Of a stretch of DNA of 64,000 bases, positions 28,048 through 37,809 are shown piece after piece. The notes under the pieces are model-generated. The model saw only the letters and a program-made list of their open reading frames with translations. It was not told the DNA's origin and searched no databases. Source of the stretch: Polaromonas sp. A23 (GTDB taxonomy: Bacteria > Pseudomonadota > Gammaproteobacteria > Burkholderiales > Burkholderiaceae_C); assembly GCF_002001015.1 (NCBI RefSeq), contig NZ_MUNO01000008.1, forward strand, positions 25,034 through 89,033. Reading direction: 5' to 3'. Position 1 is the first letter of the stretch; every line of letters starts with the position of its first letter. The position numbers and the translations under genes were made by a program.

Positions 28048-29511
28048 ATGCACTACAAGCGGTTCGTCATACTGGGTTGGGGACTTTGCATTCTGTTGGC
28101 CGCTCCCCTGGCGGGGGCCCAGGTCGCGGCACCCGCCGATCCGGCCTCGGCGGTACCCGCCGTCAGTGCGCCTGCACCAACTCCTGCACCCGCCACACCG
28201 GTACTTGTCGCACCGCTTGCGGTAGCGGCTGCACCAGCACCGGTCCCAGCACCCCTGACCCGGCCCGGCCTGGTGCCCGCCGGCAGCCTCAACGGTGCCG
28301 ACACGGCCTGGATGATGACGTCGACGGCCCTGGTTCTCCTCATGACCCTGCCGGGCATTGCCCTGTTCTATGGCGGCATGGTGCGCAAGAAAAACGTACT
28401 CAATACCATGGCTTGTGTGGTGGCGATCTGCGCCATCGTCAGCCTGCTATGGTTTGCCGTCGGGTACTCGCTGGCCTTCACGCCGGGTAACGGCGCACTG
28501 GGTCGCTACATCGGCGGTGGCGAACGGCTGTGGTTTGCCGGGCTGGATTACGTCAAGGATACGCAGCAAGTGGCGGTCAGCCACCTTGCCCCGAATATTC
28601 CGGAGTCGGTGTACGCGATGTTCCAGCTGACCTTTGCCATCATCACGGCGGCGCTGGTGGTGGGCTCTTTTGTGGAGCGCATGCGGTTTTCCGCCGTGCT
28701 GTGCTTTATCAGCCTGTGGACCGTGATGGTCTATGCACCAGTTGCGCATTGGGTCTGGGAGCCCAGTGGCTGGCTGGCCCAATTGGGGGCGCTTGATTTT
28801 GCGGGTGGTTCGGTCGTCCATATCAATGCCGGCGTGGCCGGACTGGTTTGCGCCTATGTCCTCGGGCCGCGCCGCGGTTACGGCCGCGAGGCTTTTACTC
28901 CCTTCAATCTGGGGCTAACCATGGCCGGCGCTGGCATGCTCTGGGTCGGTTGGTTCGGCTTTAATGCGGGCTCGGCGGTTGCTTCCGACGGGCGGGCGGG
29001 CCTGGCGATGGCGGTGACGCACATCGCGGCAGCGGCTGGTGCCCTGTCGTGGATGGTGGCCGAATGGATGGTGCGCGGACGCCCCACCTTGTTGGGCCTG
29101 TGCTCCGGGTTGGTGGCCGGGCTGGTGGCCATCACGCCGGCTGCCGGTTTTGTCTCGCCCCGCGCGGCTCTGGCCATCGGATTGATCGCTGGCGTGGCCT
29201 GCTACTGGGGGGCGACCGGGCTCAAACGCCTGCTCAATGCTGACGACTCCCTCGACGTGTTCGGTGTGCATGGTGTCGGCGGCATTGTCGGTTCGCTGCT
29301 GACCGGGGTGTTTGCCAGCAAAACCATCTCCGGCGTGGAAGGCAGCTTGCTGACCCAGGCCATCGGCGCGGGCGCGGTGCTGTGCTACAGCCTGGTCATG
29401 ACAGCCATCGCACTCTGGATCACTTCCCTGTTTGTCAGCCTGCGGGTCGGCGACAGTCCCGAATCCGACGGCCTGGACATTGCCCAGCATGCTGAGCGGA
29501 TGGGCACCTGA
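28048..29511 (+). CDS. amt: Ammonium transporter (Amt family)
   Basis: Ammonium channel of 487 residues. A signal peptide (RFVILGWGLCILLAAPLAGAQ) is followed by about 50 residues almost entirely Ala/Pro/Val, then the Amt core from about residue 75 (DTAWMMTSTALVLLMTLPGIALFYGG). Twelve or so hydrophobic segments follow, with the usual DFAGGSVVHINAG block and the twin-His region VFGVHGVGG. Start ATG 28048 lies downstream of the sigma-54 promoter. The longer frame from 27946 would begin upstream of the promoter and is rejected. No glnK neighbour is visible. Confidence 0.93.
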   Translation: MHYKRFVILGWGLCILLAAPLAGAQVAAPADPASAVPAVSAPAPTPAPATPVLVAPLAVAAAPAPVPAPLTRPGLVPAGSLNGADTAWMMTSTALVLLMTLPGIALFYGGMVRKKNVLNTMACVVAICAIVSLLWFAVGYSLAFTPGNGALGRYIGGGERLWFAGLDYVKDTQQVAVSHLAPNIPESVYAMFQLTFAIITAALVVGSFVERMRFSAVLCFISLWTVMVYAPVAHWVWEPSGWLAQLGALDFAGGSVVHINAGVAGLVCAYVLGPRRGYGREAFTPFNLGLTMAGAGMLWVGWFGFNAGSAVASDGRAGLAMAVTHIAAAAGALSWMVAEWMVRGRPTLLGLCSGLVAGLVAITPAAGFVSPRAALAIGLIAGVACYWGATGLKRLLNADDSLDVFGVHGVGGIVGSLLTGVFASKTISGVEGSLLTQAIGAGAVLCYSLVMTAIALWITSLFVSLRVGDSPESDGLDIAQHAERMGT

Positions 29512-29525
29512 TGGAGGGCCACAAC

Positions 29526-29993
29526 ATGCCGACCAGCGAAAAAATCGCCATCGCCGCCCATCTGCACGTGTTGCTGCGCAGAAAGACCGGGCGTGTGACG
29601 GACACCGAGTGGATGGCGACCAATGCGGAATACGCCGCCGAAATTGTCCGCTTCTCGCGCGAGAAGGCGGCAGAAGATGGCCACATCGACCTCGGCGTCT
29701 GGGCTGACCGGCTTGAAGAAATCATGGCGGCACCTGATGCCAAACAGCGGGTGCCGCTGGTCAAAATGATGGCCGTCGCGGTCAAGGATCTCGGCGCGGT
29801 GCCGCCGGCTCCTGCGCCTGTGCCCGTGCCGGACCGGCACAGCGCCCGTTCGATCGACACGGAAGAAGAGGTTTACCCGGAATCCGGTTTTATCGAATCG
29901 ACTTTCGGAAATCTGTTTGGTGACACCGAAAAACATCGTGAACGCAAGTCCCGGGATCCGGATGCGCCGCGTTATGTAAAAGGGCTGCGCTAA
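29526..29993 (+). CDS. Conserved hypothetical protein downstream of amt
   Basis: Soluble protein of 155 residues that I do not recognise. The N-terminal half is helical and charged (KIAIAAHLHVLLRRKTGRV, YAAEIVRFSREKAAE). A Pro/Ala linker is at about residues 95-110 (PPAPAPVPVPDR) and the tail is acidic then basic. ATG 29526 is chosen because GGAGG sits eight bases upstream; another ATG overlaps the amt stop at 29511. The proximity (15 bp) suggests cotranscription with amt. Its stop codon overlaps the stop of the convergent histidine kinase gene. Confidence 0.65.
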   Translation: MPTSEKIAIAAHLHVLLRRKTGRVTDTEWMATNAEYAAEIVRFSREKAAEDGHIDLGVWADRLEEIMAAPDAKQRVPLVKMMAVAVKDLGAVPPAPAPVPVPDRHSARSIDTEEEVYPESGFIESTFGNLFGDTEKHRERKSRDPDAPRYVKGLR

Positions 29994-32272
29994 CGCGAGC
30001 CACCCTCTGCCAGCGTGAAATAGAAACTTGCGCCCGCGCCGGGGGCTGAGGTCGCCCAGATACGTCCACCATGGCGCATGACAATCCGCCGCGCTGTGGC
30101 CAGGCCGGTTCCGGCGCCGGCAAACTCACCGGCTGAGTGCAGGCGCTGGAAAGCTGTGAACAATTTGTCGACATAGGCCATGTCGAACCCCACACCGTTG
30201 TCCTTGACGAAGAAAACCAGGCCGCCGCCGGTGACCGGCTCCGCCCCCACGGTGATCTGGGCTTGCGACTGCCTGGATGTGAACTTCCAGGCGTTGCTCA
30301 GCAAAATGTTCAGCAAATGCAGCACCAGGCCACGGTCGGCCTGCACCGTCGGAAATTCCAGGATGTGCGTCACGACGGCGCGTTCCGGGTTCTGTTGTTG
30401 TAGCGTCTTCAGCACCATGCCGGCCATGGTGCCCAGGTCCACCGGCTCACGGCGGGTTTGCATGCGCGACAGCTGCGCCAGTGCCAGCAGGCTGTCGGTC
30501 CGTTCGTTCATCTGGCTGACCCCGGCGCGGATTCGCAGGAGGTAATGACTTCCGCGTTCGCTGAGGCCCGTCCCGATTTCCTTTTCAAGAAGGCGGGTCA
30601 TGCCGTTGATGGCGATATAGGGTTGTCGCAGGTCGTGGGCCAGTGCCTGCGAAAAGGTTTGCAGTTCCTGGTTGGCCGCGCTGAGCTCCGCGGTGCGTTT
30701 GTCCACGCGGCTTTCCAGCTCGGCATTGAGTTGCATGATCTGCTGCTCGGCCAGGTGTCGCTCGGTGATGTCGCGCAGCACCACACTGATCTGCAGGTCG
30801 CCGCTGCGGCTCAGGTGCTGCGACGAGGAAATTTCCACAGGAAACCGCGTGCCGTCACCGCGCACGCACTTGAGCTCGCCCCGGCCGCCGGTTTGCCGGA
30901 GCATGGCCACGGCGCGGGAGTCCGCCGGGTCCACCAGGCCGGCGATCCCGGCTTCCCTGATTTGCTGCTCGCTCATTCGGAGCATCGCACAGGCCGCCGG
31001 ATTGGCCGAGAGCACCGTACCGTCAGCCAGCCCCTGGATGAATCCGTCCAGGCTGCTTTCGAAAACCAGGCGAAAACGCTCTTCGCTGATGCGTAAGTTG
31101 TCATCGGCCACCAGCAGGTCGCGGTAACGACGGGCCCGGCTTTGCGCCGCAGACACCAGGGCGGCAGGCGTGACCGGTTTGTTGATGAAGTCATCTCCTC
31201 CCTTGCTGAGCGCCTGGGCCTGTTTGTCGAGACTGGTTTCGCCTGACAGGAAAACAATCGGGATACGGACGAATTCAGGTTGCTGGCGTATCAAGGCGGC
31301 CAACTCGATCCCGTTGCATTGCGGCATGTGAATGTCGCAGGTGATGAGGTCCGGCTGAAATTCGATCAACGGCGCCATGATCTGGCTGGGCTCGGTGACA
31401 ACGCAGGTTTGCATGCCCGCCGTTTGCAGAACGCCGGCATAAAACGCGGCCAGCGCTTCATCGTCCTCCACCAGCAACACGCGATAGGGCCGCGCCGGCT
31501 CTGGCGAGGTCACATGGTCCAGCAAGGCCGTCAGCGCATGCATGTCCACGGGTTGTGGAAAATATCCCGTCGCCCCGGCGCGCACTGTCTTCAGGCGGGT
31601 TTGGAAAGCGGTATCGCCGTTCACGAAAATCAGTGGAATGGCCCCGTCTTTGCCGGGGGCGGCCGTGGTGGTCAATTCTTGCAAAGTGTTCGTGGACAGG
31701 GCAATGGTCGCCAGAATCGCGGCCGGCGGATCCTGTGTCGCCGCCTGGGCTGCATCTGCAGGGCAGGAGAAAATCCGGCTTTCGTAGCCACCGCGCTTTA
31801 ACATGTCGGCCAGCTGCCGGGCCGGCTGTGAGTCCGGATCCACAATGTGAAGCAGGCGCGTTGGCCGTGCCGGTTGGAGCTGTGAGTTGTCTGGGGCCAC
31901 CAGGTCTGTGGTTTGGACAGAAGGAGGCATGACTGCGCTCCCTGCAAGCGCCGCCTTCAAGGCCTGGATCCCTGCCTTTATCGCGGAGCGGTCGTTATTA
32001 CCAAGGTGTCCGGTAATGGTAGGGCCTTGCAAAAGAATCCGCTCCATGCCGGCCGCCGCCTCGCTGACATCGGGAAAACCAAAGGTTCCACCTGAACCTG
32101 CGAGCTTGTGGGCCAGCGCGAGGGCTGAAAGTGCAGCGTCTTTTCCCTGCGCATCTCTGACGCTGTCGAGCTGCTGCAAGGCCGATTCGAGGGCCGCTAT
32201 CTTGTCCGGCAGTGCCTGCGCATACAGTGCCCGCTGGGTCTGCATGTACAGGGTCAGGCTGGTGGGCTGCAT
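29990..32272 (-). CDS. Hybrid sensor histidine kinase with Hpt, two receiver and PAS domains
   Basis: Cytoplasmic multidomain kinase of 760 residues with no membrane helix. Order: Hpt-like (H55 in AHKLAGSGGTFGF), a receiver-like domain at about 139-255 lacking an obvious phosphoacceptor Asp (AAILATIALS), and a true receiver at 266-380 (LLVEDDEALAAFY, CDIHMPQCNG, KPVTPA). Then PAS at 392-510, HisKA (H near 546 in ALAHDLRQPYIAINGM) and HATPase (VKDNGVGFDM, GTGLATARRIVMRHGG). Hpt at the N-terminus and the input PAS in the middle make an unusual phosphorelay order. No cognate regulator gene is adjacent. Signal unknown. Confidence 0.88.
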   Translation of the reverse strand: MQPTSLTLYMQTQRALYAQALPDKIAALESALQQLDSVRDAQGKDAALSALALAHKLAGSGGTFGFPDVSEAAAGMERILLQGPTITGHLGNNDRSAIKAGIQALKAALAGSAVMPPSVQTTDLVAPDNSQLQPARPTRLLHIVDPDSQPARQLADMLKRGGYESRIFSCPADAAQAATQDPPAAILATIALSTNTLQELTTTAAPGKDGAIPLIFVNGDTAFQTRLKTVRAGATGYFPQPVDMHALTALLDHVTSPEPARPYRVLLVEDDEALAAFYAGVLQTAGMQTCVVTEPSQIMAPLIEFQPDLITCDIHMPQCNGIELAALIRQQPEFVRIPIVFLSGETSLDKQAQALSKGGDDFINKPVTPAALVSAAQSRARRYRDLLVADDNLRISEERFRLVFESSLDGFIQGLADGTVLSANPAACAMLRMSEQQIREAGIAGLVDPADSRAVAMLRQTGGRGELKCVRGDGTRFPVEISSSQHLSRSGDLQISVVLRDITERHLAEQQIMQLNAELESRVDKRTAELSAANQELQTFSQALAHDLRQPYIAINGMTRLLEKEIGTGLSERGSHYLLRIRAGVSQMNERTDSLLALAQLSRMQTRREPVDLGTMAGMVLKTLQQQNPERAVVTHILEFPTVQADRGLVLHLLNILLSNAWKFTSRQSQAQITVGAEPVTGGGLVFFVKDNGVGFDMAYVDKLFTAFQRLHSAGEFAGAGTGLATARRIVMRHGGRIWATSAPGAGASFYFTLAEGGSR

Positions 32273-32395
32273 CGGGGCAGTTTACTTGGGAGTTTGCCGG
32301 GTGGCACCCGGACTTGCCAACTCACCGCTCTGCCCCCACGGCGACGTATCATCTGAACCACTTCCGGTCCACGCCCTCAGCACCGGCAACTGACA

Positions 32396-32944
32396 GTGAG
32401 AACCGCCATTCCCAATATGCCGCCTCCGGGCCAAGACAAAGTGACGCAAGCAGCCCAAAGCAATGCAACGCAACGCTGGGGTCCGCTGGCCATCCTGTTG
32501 TTCTGGCTGCTTGTCATCGGTGTTCTGTACGTTGTGATGATCCAGGTGTTGAAGCCGCCTGCGTTGACGGTGTCTGCCACGGGTGAGCTGGTGATTCCGC
32601 GTGCCCGCGACGGGCACTTCTATGCGCAGGGAGAAATCCAGGGCCGGCCCGTCACCTTTCTTGTTGACACTGGCGCATCGCTGGTTGTGGTCAGCCAGGA
32701 GTTTGCGCGTGCCGCTGGCATGGCGCAGGGTGAGCCGACCACGTTCAGGACGGCCAGTGGCGAGTTGCAGGGACGCATTGTTTCGGGCGTGACGGTCTCC
32801 GTCGGGCCGGCGCGTGTTGCAGGTACGCGTGTGGGTGTCGGGCTGGTGGGGCCTGACTCCGACGTGGCATTGCTGGGGCAAAGTTTTTTGTCGAAGTTCG
32901 AAATCGTCCTGTCCGGCGACAACATGGTCCTGCGCAGCAAATAG
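32396..32944 (+). CDS. Retropepsin-like clan AA aspartic protease (TIGR02281 type)
   Basis: Membrane-anchored protein of 182 residues. A cytoplasmic tail and one membrane helix (about residues 29-52: WGPLAILLFWLLVIGVLYVV) are followed by a periplasmic aspartic protease domain. The active site is VTFLVDTGASLVVVS, with Asp-Thr-Gly near residue 90, and the second hydrophobic motif is VALLGQSFLSKFE. The start is GTG 32396 or ATG 32417, with no decisive ribosome site. A natural substrate is unknown. Confidence 0.78.
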   Translation: MRTAIPNMPPPGQDKVTQAAQSNATQRWGPLAILLFWLLVIGVLYVVMIQVLKPPALTVSATGELVIPRARDGHFYAQGEIQGRPVTFLVDTGASLVVVSQEFARAAGMAQGEPTTFRTASGELQGRIVSGVTVSVGPARVAGTRVGVGLVGPDSDVALLGQSFLSKFEIVLSGDNMVLRSK

Positions 32945-33125
32945 TCTTCATTGCGCGAGGGGGCGATACAGGCGGTAAGTCAGAGGTTCTGCTTTTCCGC
33001 AATGCAGCAGAAAAGCGGGGTGAATAAGTTACCGCGGCCCCGGTAATTGATGACTGACGCGGTTGCGGTACCTGCCTACGATGGAGTTCTCTTCAGCCTT
33101 TGTGGCTGACGGCAGGAGTCCCATC

Positions 33126-33902
33126 ATGATGCGAGCCATCAGTGCCCTTTTTTTCAGCGTGTTTTGCGGTGCGTGCATTCCCGCTGGCGCCGCCGATATT
33201 TCCGCGCACCAGCGCGGGGTGCTGATCCAGGGGACCATCCAGAAGGGCGACTACGCCAGGATCATCCAGTTTGTCCGGCACCCCGACAATTACGGCCGCT
33301 TCGCGCGTACCGTTTACCTTGACTCCACCGGTGGTGATGTTGTCGAGGCCGTCAAGATTGCCAACCTGCTGGACAAGAGTTATGCGGCGACCCATGTGGC
33401 CGCCGGCGCACGATGCTACAGCGCCTGCTTCATTCTCTGGATGAGCGGCGTGACCCGCCATGTTTCCAGCGGCGCGACCCTCGGTGTGCACCGGATCAAC
33501 GTGAAGCTGGGTGAGGCCAGCATCGACCAGCACTCCACTTATTTCACCCAAATCGCGCGCAGTGTTGAAAACTACATGTCGGGGCTGGGTACGCCACGGG
33601 CCATTCTCGACAAGATGAATGCCACTGCGTCGGGTGACCTTTTTGTGATCAGCCCAAACTGGCTGGCCGAGCAGCAGTTGTTGACGGCGGTGTCCTACCG
33701 CCTGGGTTTCATCGATGCAGCACAGGCCCGGTGTGGGCCTGAACCCCTGGCAGTCGGGTTGAAGACCCGGGGCGCACTGGGCGACGGCGACCAAGACCAA
33801 TGGGTTTTGCGGATCAAAAACTGGATGACTTGTGCCGATGAATTGCGTGCCAGCAATCAGCGCGGCGATGACATCACGATCGCTGCGCTGATTGCTGAAT
33901 GA
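33126..33902 (+). CDS. ClpP/crotonase-fold periplasmic protein (COG3904-like)
   Basis: Exported protein of 258 residues. The signal peptide ends near IPAGAAD. The core has the Clp-protease-like pattern YLDSTGGDVVEAVKIANLL followed by ARCYSACFILWMSG, where the Ser of CYSAC sits at the nucleophile position, and ATLGVHRIN, where the His could be the base. It may therefore be an active periplasmic serine peptidase, though the family is uncharacterised to my knowledge. Start ATG 33126 has AGGAG seven bases upstream, and the longer frame from 33063 has none. It lies 180 bp after the retropepsin-like gene. Confidence 0.75.
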   Translation: MMRAISALFFSVFCGACIPAGAADISAHQRGVLIQGTIQKGDYARIIQFVRHPDNYGRFARTVYLDSTGGDVVEAVKIANLLDKSYAATHVAAGARCYSACFILWMSGVTRHVSSGATLGVHRINVKLGEASIDQHSTYFTQIARSVENYMSGLGTPRAILDKMNATASGDLFVISPNWLAEQQLLTAVSYRLGFIDAAQARCGPEPLAVGLKTRGALGDGDQDQWVLRIKNWMTCADELRASNQRGDDITIAALIAE

Positions 33903-33905
33903 ATC

Positions 33906-34096
33906 GAGCCCCCGCGGCCCCTGCTTGTTTGAAACCTCGGTGGGTGGCCACTGACAGTTCAGAGCGAGCGGACTAACGCGATAGTGGGTGGGCTGCGCTC
34001 CAGACCAGCCAGGGCCGCGGAACCGGCTTCGCCGGGCCGCAGGCGCAGCGCCCCCTCGGGGGGCAGCGCAGTACGCGAAGCGACAAGCGTGGGGGC
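33906..34096 (-). repeat. Family B repeat, one complete and one deleted copy
   Basis: At 34005-34096 a complete reverse copy (GGGCCGCGGAACCGGCTTCG, GCGCCCCCTCGGGGGGC, GAAGCGACAAGCGTGGGGGC). At 33906-33932 a short forward remnant (GAGCCCCCGCGGCCCCTGC) keeps only the two ends. Lies between convergent genes. Confidence 0.8.
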
Positions 34097-34097
34097 G

Positions 34098-35858
34098 TTA
34101 ATCCCCAGCCTGTATCCACTGCGCGGCTTTTTCCGCAATCATCAGCGTCGGTGAATTGGTATTTCCGCTGGTGATCAGCGGCATCACGCCGGCGTCGACC
34201 ACGCGCAAACCCTTGATTCCGCGTACGCGCAGGTGTGAGTCCACCACCGCCATGGCATCGTCGTCACGTCCCATTTTGGTGGTGCCCACCGGGTGGAAGA
34301 TGGTGGTGGCGATGTCGCCGGCCAGGCGCGCCAGGTCTTCATCACTCTGGAACTGCACGCCGGGGCGGAACTCCTCGGGCTGGTAGCCGGCCAGCGCGCT
34401 CTGGCTCACGATGCGGCGTGTCACGCGCAGGGAGTCGGCCGCCACTTGCCGGTCTTCAGCGGTGCTGAGGTAGTTCGGCGTGATCGCCGGCGCATCTTCG
34501 AACCGGCCGCTCTTGATATTGACCGTTCCCCGGCTTGTGGGGTTGAGGTTGCAGACACTGGCCGTGAACGCGTTGAAGTTGTGCAGCGGCTCGCCAAACG
34601 CGTCAAGCGACAGCGGTTGCACGTGGTACTCGATGTTGGGGTAAGGCTGGTCCGGCGAGCTGCGCGTGAAAGCGCCGAGCTGCGACGGCGCCATGCTCAT
34701 CGGCCCGGTCTGTTTGAGCGCATATTCCAGACCTATCATCGCCTTGCCCCACAGCGAACTTCCCAGGGTGTTGAGCGTGAAGTTTTTAACCTTGCTGCCG
34801 GCGATGTTGCTGACCTTGTAGACCGAGCGAATCTGCAGGTGGTCCTGCAGGTTGGCGCCCACGCCGGGCAGGTCTGCCACGACCGGGATGCCATGCTGCT
34901 GCAGCAGGGCTGCCGGGCCTATGCCCGAGAGCTGCAGGATTTGTGGCGAGCCTATGCTGCCTGCGCTGAGGATGACTTCTCCCAACTTGCCTTGCGCCTT
35001 GCCGGAATCGCGCGTGGCAAAGGCCTGGACGCGTTCGTGACCGGTCCACACCTCGACGCCGGTGCAGCGCTGGCTGCCGTCGTCCTGGCGCTCGACAACG
35101 AGTTTGCAGACCTGTGCGCCGGTCCACATTTCAAAATTGGGGCGCGCAAAACAGGTCGGGCGCAAAAACGCCTTGGCGGTATTCCAGCGCCAGCCGTTTT
35201 TCTGGTTCACCTCGAAATAACCCACGCCTTCGTTGTTGCCTGTGTTGAAGTCGTCGGTGGCCGGAATGCCGGCCTGCTGCGCCGCTGCTGCAAACGCGTC
35301 AAGAATGCCCCAGCGAAGCCGCTGCTTTTCAACCCGCCACTCACCGCCCATCTTGCGGGCCAGGCCTTCGCTGGCGGCGTGCTGGCTCTTGTGGCCGTGC
35401 AGGCGCCGGAAGTTTTCATTCACGTCTGCCTTGGCCGCACCCTTGGGGACGTCGAGTTTGTAGTGGTTCTCGTGCATGCGAAAACCCGGCAGCACCTGAT
35501 CCCAGCGCCAGCTGTCGTCGCCGGTGAGCTCGGCCCACTGGTCGTAGTCGCGTGCCTGGCCGCGCATGTAAATCATGCCGTTGATGCTGGAGCAGCCGCC
35601 CAGTGTCTTGCCGCGCGGGTAACGCAGGCTGCGGCCATTCAGGCCCGCGTCGGGTTCGGTGTTGTAGAGCCAGTCGGTGCGCGGGTTGCCAATGCAGTAC
35701 AGGTAACCGACCGGGATGTGGATCCAGTGATAGTCGTCCTTGCGGCCGGCCTCGATCAGCAGCACGCGTTTGGACGCGTCAGCACTCAGGCGGTTGGCCA
35801 GCAAGCAGCCGGCGGTGCCGCCCCCGACGATGATGTAGTCAAAGATGTTTTCGTTCAT
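34098..35858 (-). CDS. GMC-family FAD oxidoreductase (choline/alcohol dehydrogenase-like)
   Basis: Flavoprotein of 586 residues. FAD-binding motif YIIVGGGTAGCLLANRL at the N-terminus, GMC signature 1 (PRGKTLGGCSSINGMIYMRG, about 80-100), signature 2 (SAGSIGSPQILQLSGIG) and the catalytic histidine region FHPVGTTKMG near the C-terminus. Family members oxidise choline or other alcohols. The neighbouring aldehyde dehydrogenase (36174) suggests an alcohol-to-acyl-CoA pathway. Ordinary choline dehydrogenase is less likely because betaine aldehyde dehydrogenase is absent. Confidence 0.88.
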   Translation of the reverse strand: MNENIFDYIIVGGGTAGCLLANRLSADASKRVLLIEAGRKDDYHWIHIPVGYLYCIGNPRTDWLYNTEPDAGLNGRSLRYPRGKTLGGCSSINGMIYMRGQARDYDQWAELTGDDSWRWDQVLPGFRMHENHYKLDVPKGAAKADVNENFRRLHGHKSQHAASEGLARKMGGEWRVEKQRLRWGILDAFAAAAQQAGIPATDDFNTGNNEGVGYFEVNQKNGWRWNTAKAFLRPTCFARPNFEMWTGAQVCKLVVERQDDGSQRCTGVEVWTGHERVQAFATRDSGKAQGKLGEVILSAGSIGSPQILQLSGIGPAALLQQHGIPVVADLPGVGANLQDHLQIRSVYKVSNIAGSKVKNFTLNTLGSSLWGKAMIGLEYALKQTGPMSMAPSQLGAFTRSSPDQPYPNIEYHVQPLSLDAFGEPLHNFNAFTASVCNLNPTSRGTVNIKSGRFEDAPAITPNYLSTAEDRQVAADSLRVTRRIVSQSALAGYQPEEFRPGVQFQSDEDLARLAGDIATTIFHPVGTTKMGRDDDAMAVVDSHLRVRGIKGLRVVDAGVMPLITSGNTNSPTLMIAEKAAQWIQAGD

Positions 35859-35895
35859 TTTTATTGTGTTGCTTTGCTTGTCGAAGAACGATTGG

Positions 35896-36171
35896 TCAGA
35901 TGAAGTTCAAAGCACGGGCGATGAAGATGATGCCGACCAGGATACCCACGAGGCCCAAGAGAGGTGTTGCCGCGAACCAACCGCCATATCTAACCCGAGC
36001 CGACTCTTTGATCGCCCGGCTCACTTCTTCATTTTTCATGAGTGGCATGCCGATCAATTCGTCCTGTTGATCAGCACGCATGCGATTCCACCAGTCACCC
36101 GCGCGCACCATTTCCACACCGATCCAGACAAGGGCAATACCAAGCCCCGCCCAGAACAGGGTTTCGACCAT
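35896..36171 (-). CDS. Small inner-membrane protein, two helices
   Basis: Protein of 91 residues with a hydrophobic segment at each end: TLFWAGLGIALVWIGVEMV at about 4-22 and GWFAATPLLGLVGILVGII at about 64-82. A charged middle (RMRADQQDEL...MKNEEVSRAIKESARVR) would face the cytoplasm. I do not recognise the family. It sits 2 bp after mmsA and 37 bp before the GMC gene, all on one strand, so it is probably part of that operon. Confidence 0.7.
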   Translation of the reverse strand: MVETLFWAGLGIALVWIGVEMVRAGDWWNRMRADQQDELIGMPLMKNEEVSRAIKESARVRYGGWFAATPLLGLVGILVGIIFIARALNFI

Positions 36172-36173
36172 GC

Positions 36174-37715
36174 TTACTTGGCCGTTGGCATGACAAACTC
36201 TGCGCCCTTGCCAATGCTCTCAGGCCAGCGCTGCATGATGGACTTCTGCTTGGTGTAAAAACGCACGCCTTCCTCACCGTAGGCATGCATGTCCCCGAAC
36301 AGGCTTTTCTTCCAGCCGCCAAAGCCGTGCCAAGCCATGGGCACCGGAATCGGCACATTGATGCCCACCATGCCCACCTGGATGCGCCGGCTGAATTCGC
36401 GTGCCACATTACCGTCCCGCGTGAAACAGCTCACGCCATTGCCAAACTCATGCGCATTGATCAGCGCCACGGCTTCGGCCAGGTCTTTCACTCGCACACA
36501 GCCCAGCACCGGGCCGAAAATTTCTTCCTTGTAGATGCGCATTTCGGGCGTCACATGGTCAAACAGCGTGCCCCCCATCCAGAAGCCCTGCTCGCAGCCG
36601 GGGCCGGCACTCTTGCCTGTGAAGCTGCGGCCGTCGACCAGCAGCTTGGCGCCTTCCTTGACGCCGGTGTCGATATAGCCGGTGATGCGGCTGTGCGCTG
36701 CACCCGTGACGATAGGGCCCATCTCGGCATCGAGCTCGACGCCGTTCTTGACGACCAGGGTTTTGGCGCGCGCCGCCAGCATGGGAATGAGCTTGTCGGC
36801 CACGTTGCCGACCAGCACCGCCACCGAGATCGCCATGCAGCGCTCGCCTGCCGAGCCGTAGCCGGCGCCAATCAGCGCATCGACCGCCTGCTCCAGGTCG
36901 GCGTCGGGCATCACCACCATGTGGTTCTTGGCTCCGCCCAGCGCCTGCACGCGTTTGCCGTGGTGGGCGCCGGTTTCGTAGATGTAGTTGGCAATCGGTG
37001 TCGAGCCCACGAAAGACACGGCCTTGACGTCGGGATGCACCAGCAGCGCATCAACGGCCTCCTTGTCGCCCTGGACCACATTGAACACGCCGTCGGGCAG
37101 GCCGGCCTGTTTCAGCAATTCGGCGATGAACAGGCTGGGGCTGGGGTCGATGGGGCTGGGCTTGAGGATGAAGCAGTTGCCGGCGGCAATCGCCACCGGG
37201 AACATCCACATCGGCACCATCACCGGGAAGTTGAAGGGCGTGATGCCGGCGACCACACCCAGCGGCTGGCGCAGGGTCCAGTTGTCGATGCCGGTGCTCA
37301 CCTGGTCGGTGAAGTCGCCCTTGAGCAGCTGCGGGATGCCGCAGGCAAATTCCACAATGTCGATGCCGCGTGAGACTTCGCCCTGGGCGTCGGTAAACAC
37401 CTTGCCGTGTTCGGCAGTGATCATGTGAGCGAGCTTGTCCTTGTGGACATTCAGCAGCTCGAGAAACTTGAACATCACGCGGGCGCGGCGGATCGGCGGG
37501 GTGTCGGCCCAGGCGGGGAAGGCGGCTTGGCCCGCGGCGACTGCAGCGTCAACCTCAGAGGAACTGGCCAGGGCTACGCGGCCCGTCACCGCCCCGGTGG
37601 CTGGGTTGAAGACTTCCTGGCTGCGGTTTGATGTGCCGGGGACCACTTGGCCATTGATGGCGTGGCCGATGGCTGTGACAGACGAATTCATATTTGGGCG
37701 ACTCATATCATTCAT
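36174..37715 (-). CDS. mmsA: CoA-acylating methylmalonate-semialdehyde dehydrogenase
   Basis: Aldehyde dehydrogenase of 513 residues that oxidises (methyl)malonate semialdehyde to propionyl- or acetyl-CoA in valine, inositol or beta-alanine catabolism. Motifs: [46 protein letters not shown] and the nucleophile in [17 protein letters not shown]. Start ATG 37715 has GGAG eight bases upstream; 37691 would trim it to the more conserved region. Divergent from a LysR regulator starting at 37810, the likely controller. Confidence 0.92.
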   Translation of the reverse strand: MNDMSRPNMNSSVTAIGHAINGQVVPGTSNRSQEVFNPATGAVTGRVALASSSEVDAAVAAGQAAFPAWADTPPIRRARVMFKFLELLNVHKDKLAHMITAEHGKVFTDAQGEVSRGIDIVEFACGIPQLLKGDFTDQVSTGIDNWTLRQPLGVVAGITPFNFPVMVPMWMFPVAIAAGNCFILKPSPIDPSPSLFIAELLKQAGLPDGVFNVVQGDKEAVDALLVHPDVKAVSFVGSTPIANYIYETGAHHGKRVQALGGAKNHMVVMPDADLEQAVDALIGAGYGSAGERCMAISVAVLVGNVADKLIPMLAARAKTLVVKNGVELDAEMGPIVTGAAHSRITGYIDTGVKEGAKLLVDGRSFTGKSAGPGCEQGFWMGGTLFDHVTPEMRIYKEEIFGPVLGCVRVKDLAEAVALINAHEFGNGVSCFTRDGNVAREFSRRIQVGMVGINVPIPVPMAWHGFGGWKKSLFGDMHAYGEEGVRFYTKQKSIMQRWPESIGKGAEFVMPTAK

Positions 37716-37809
37716 TTTGGGAACTCCATTGGGCAATCCCCAAGATTAGCGGACGGTGGCGACTTATGCCAGTTTGAATTTCTCAGTAGTGTTATTAAAA
37801 TTACTAATA

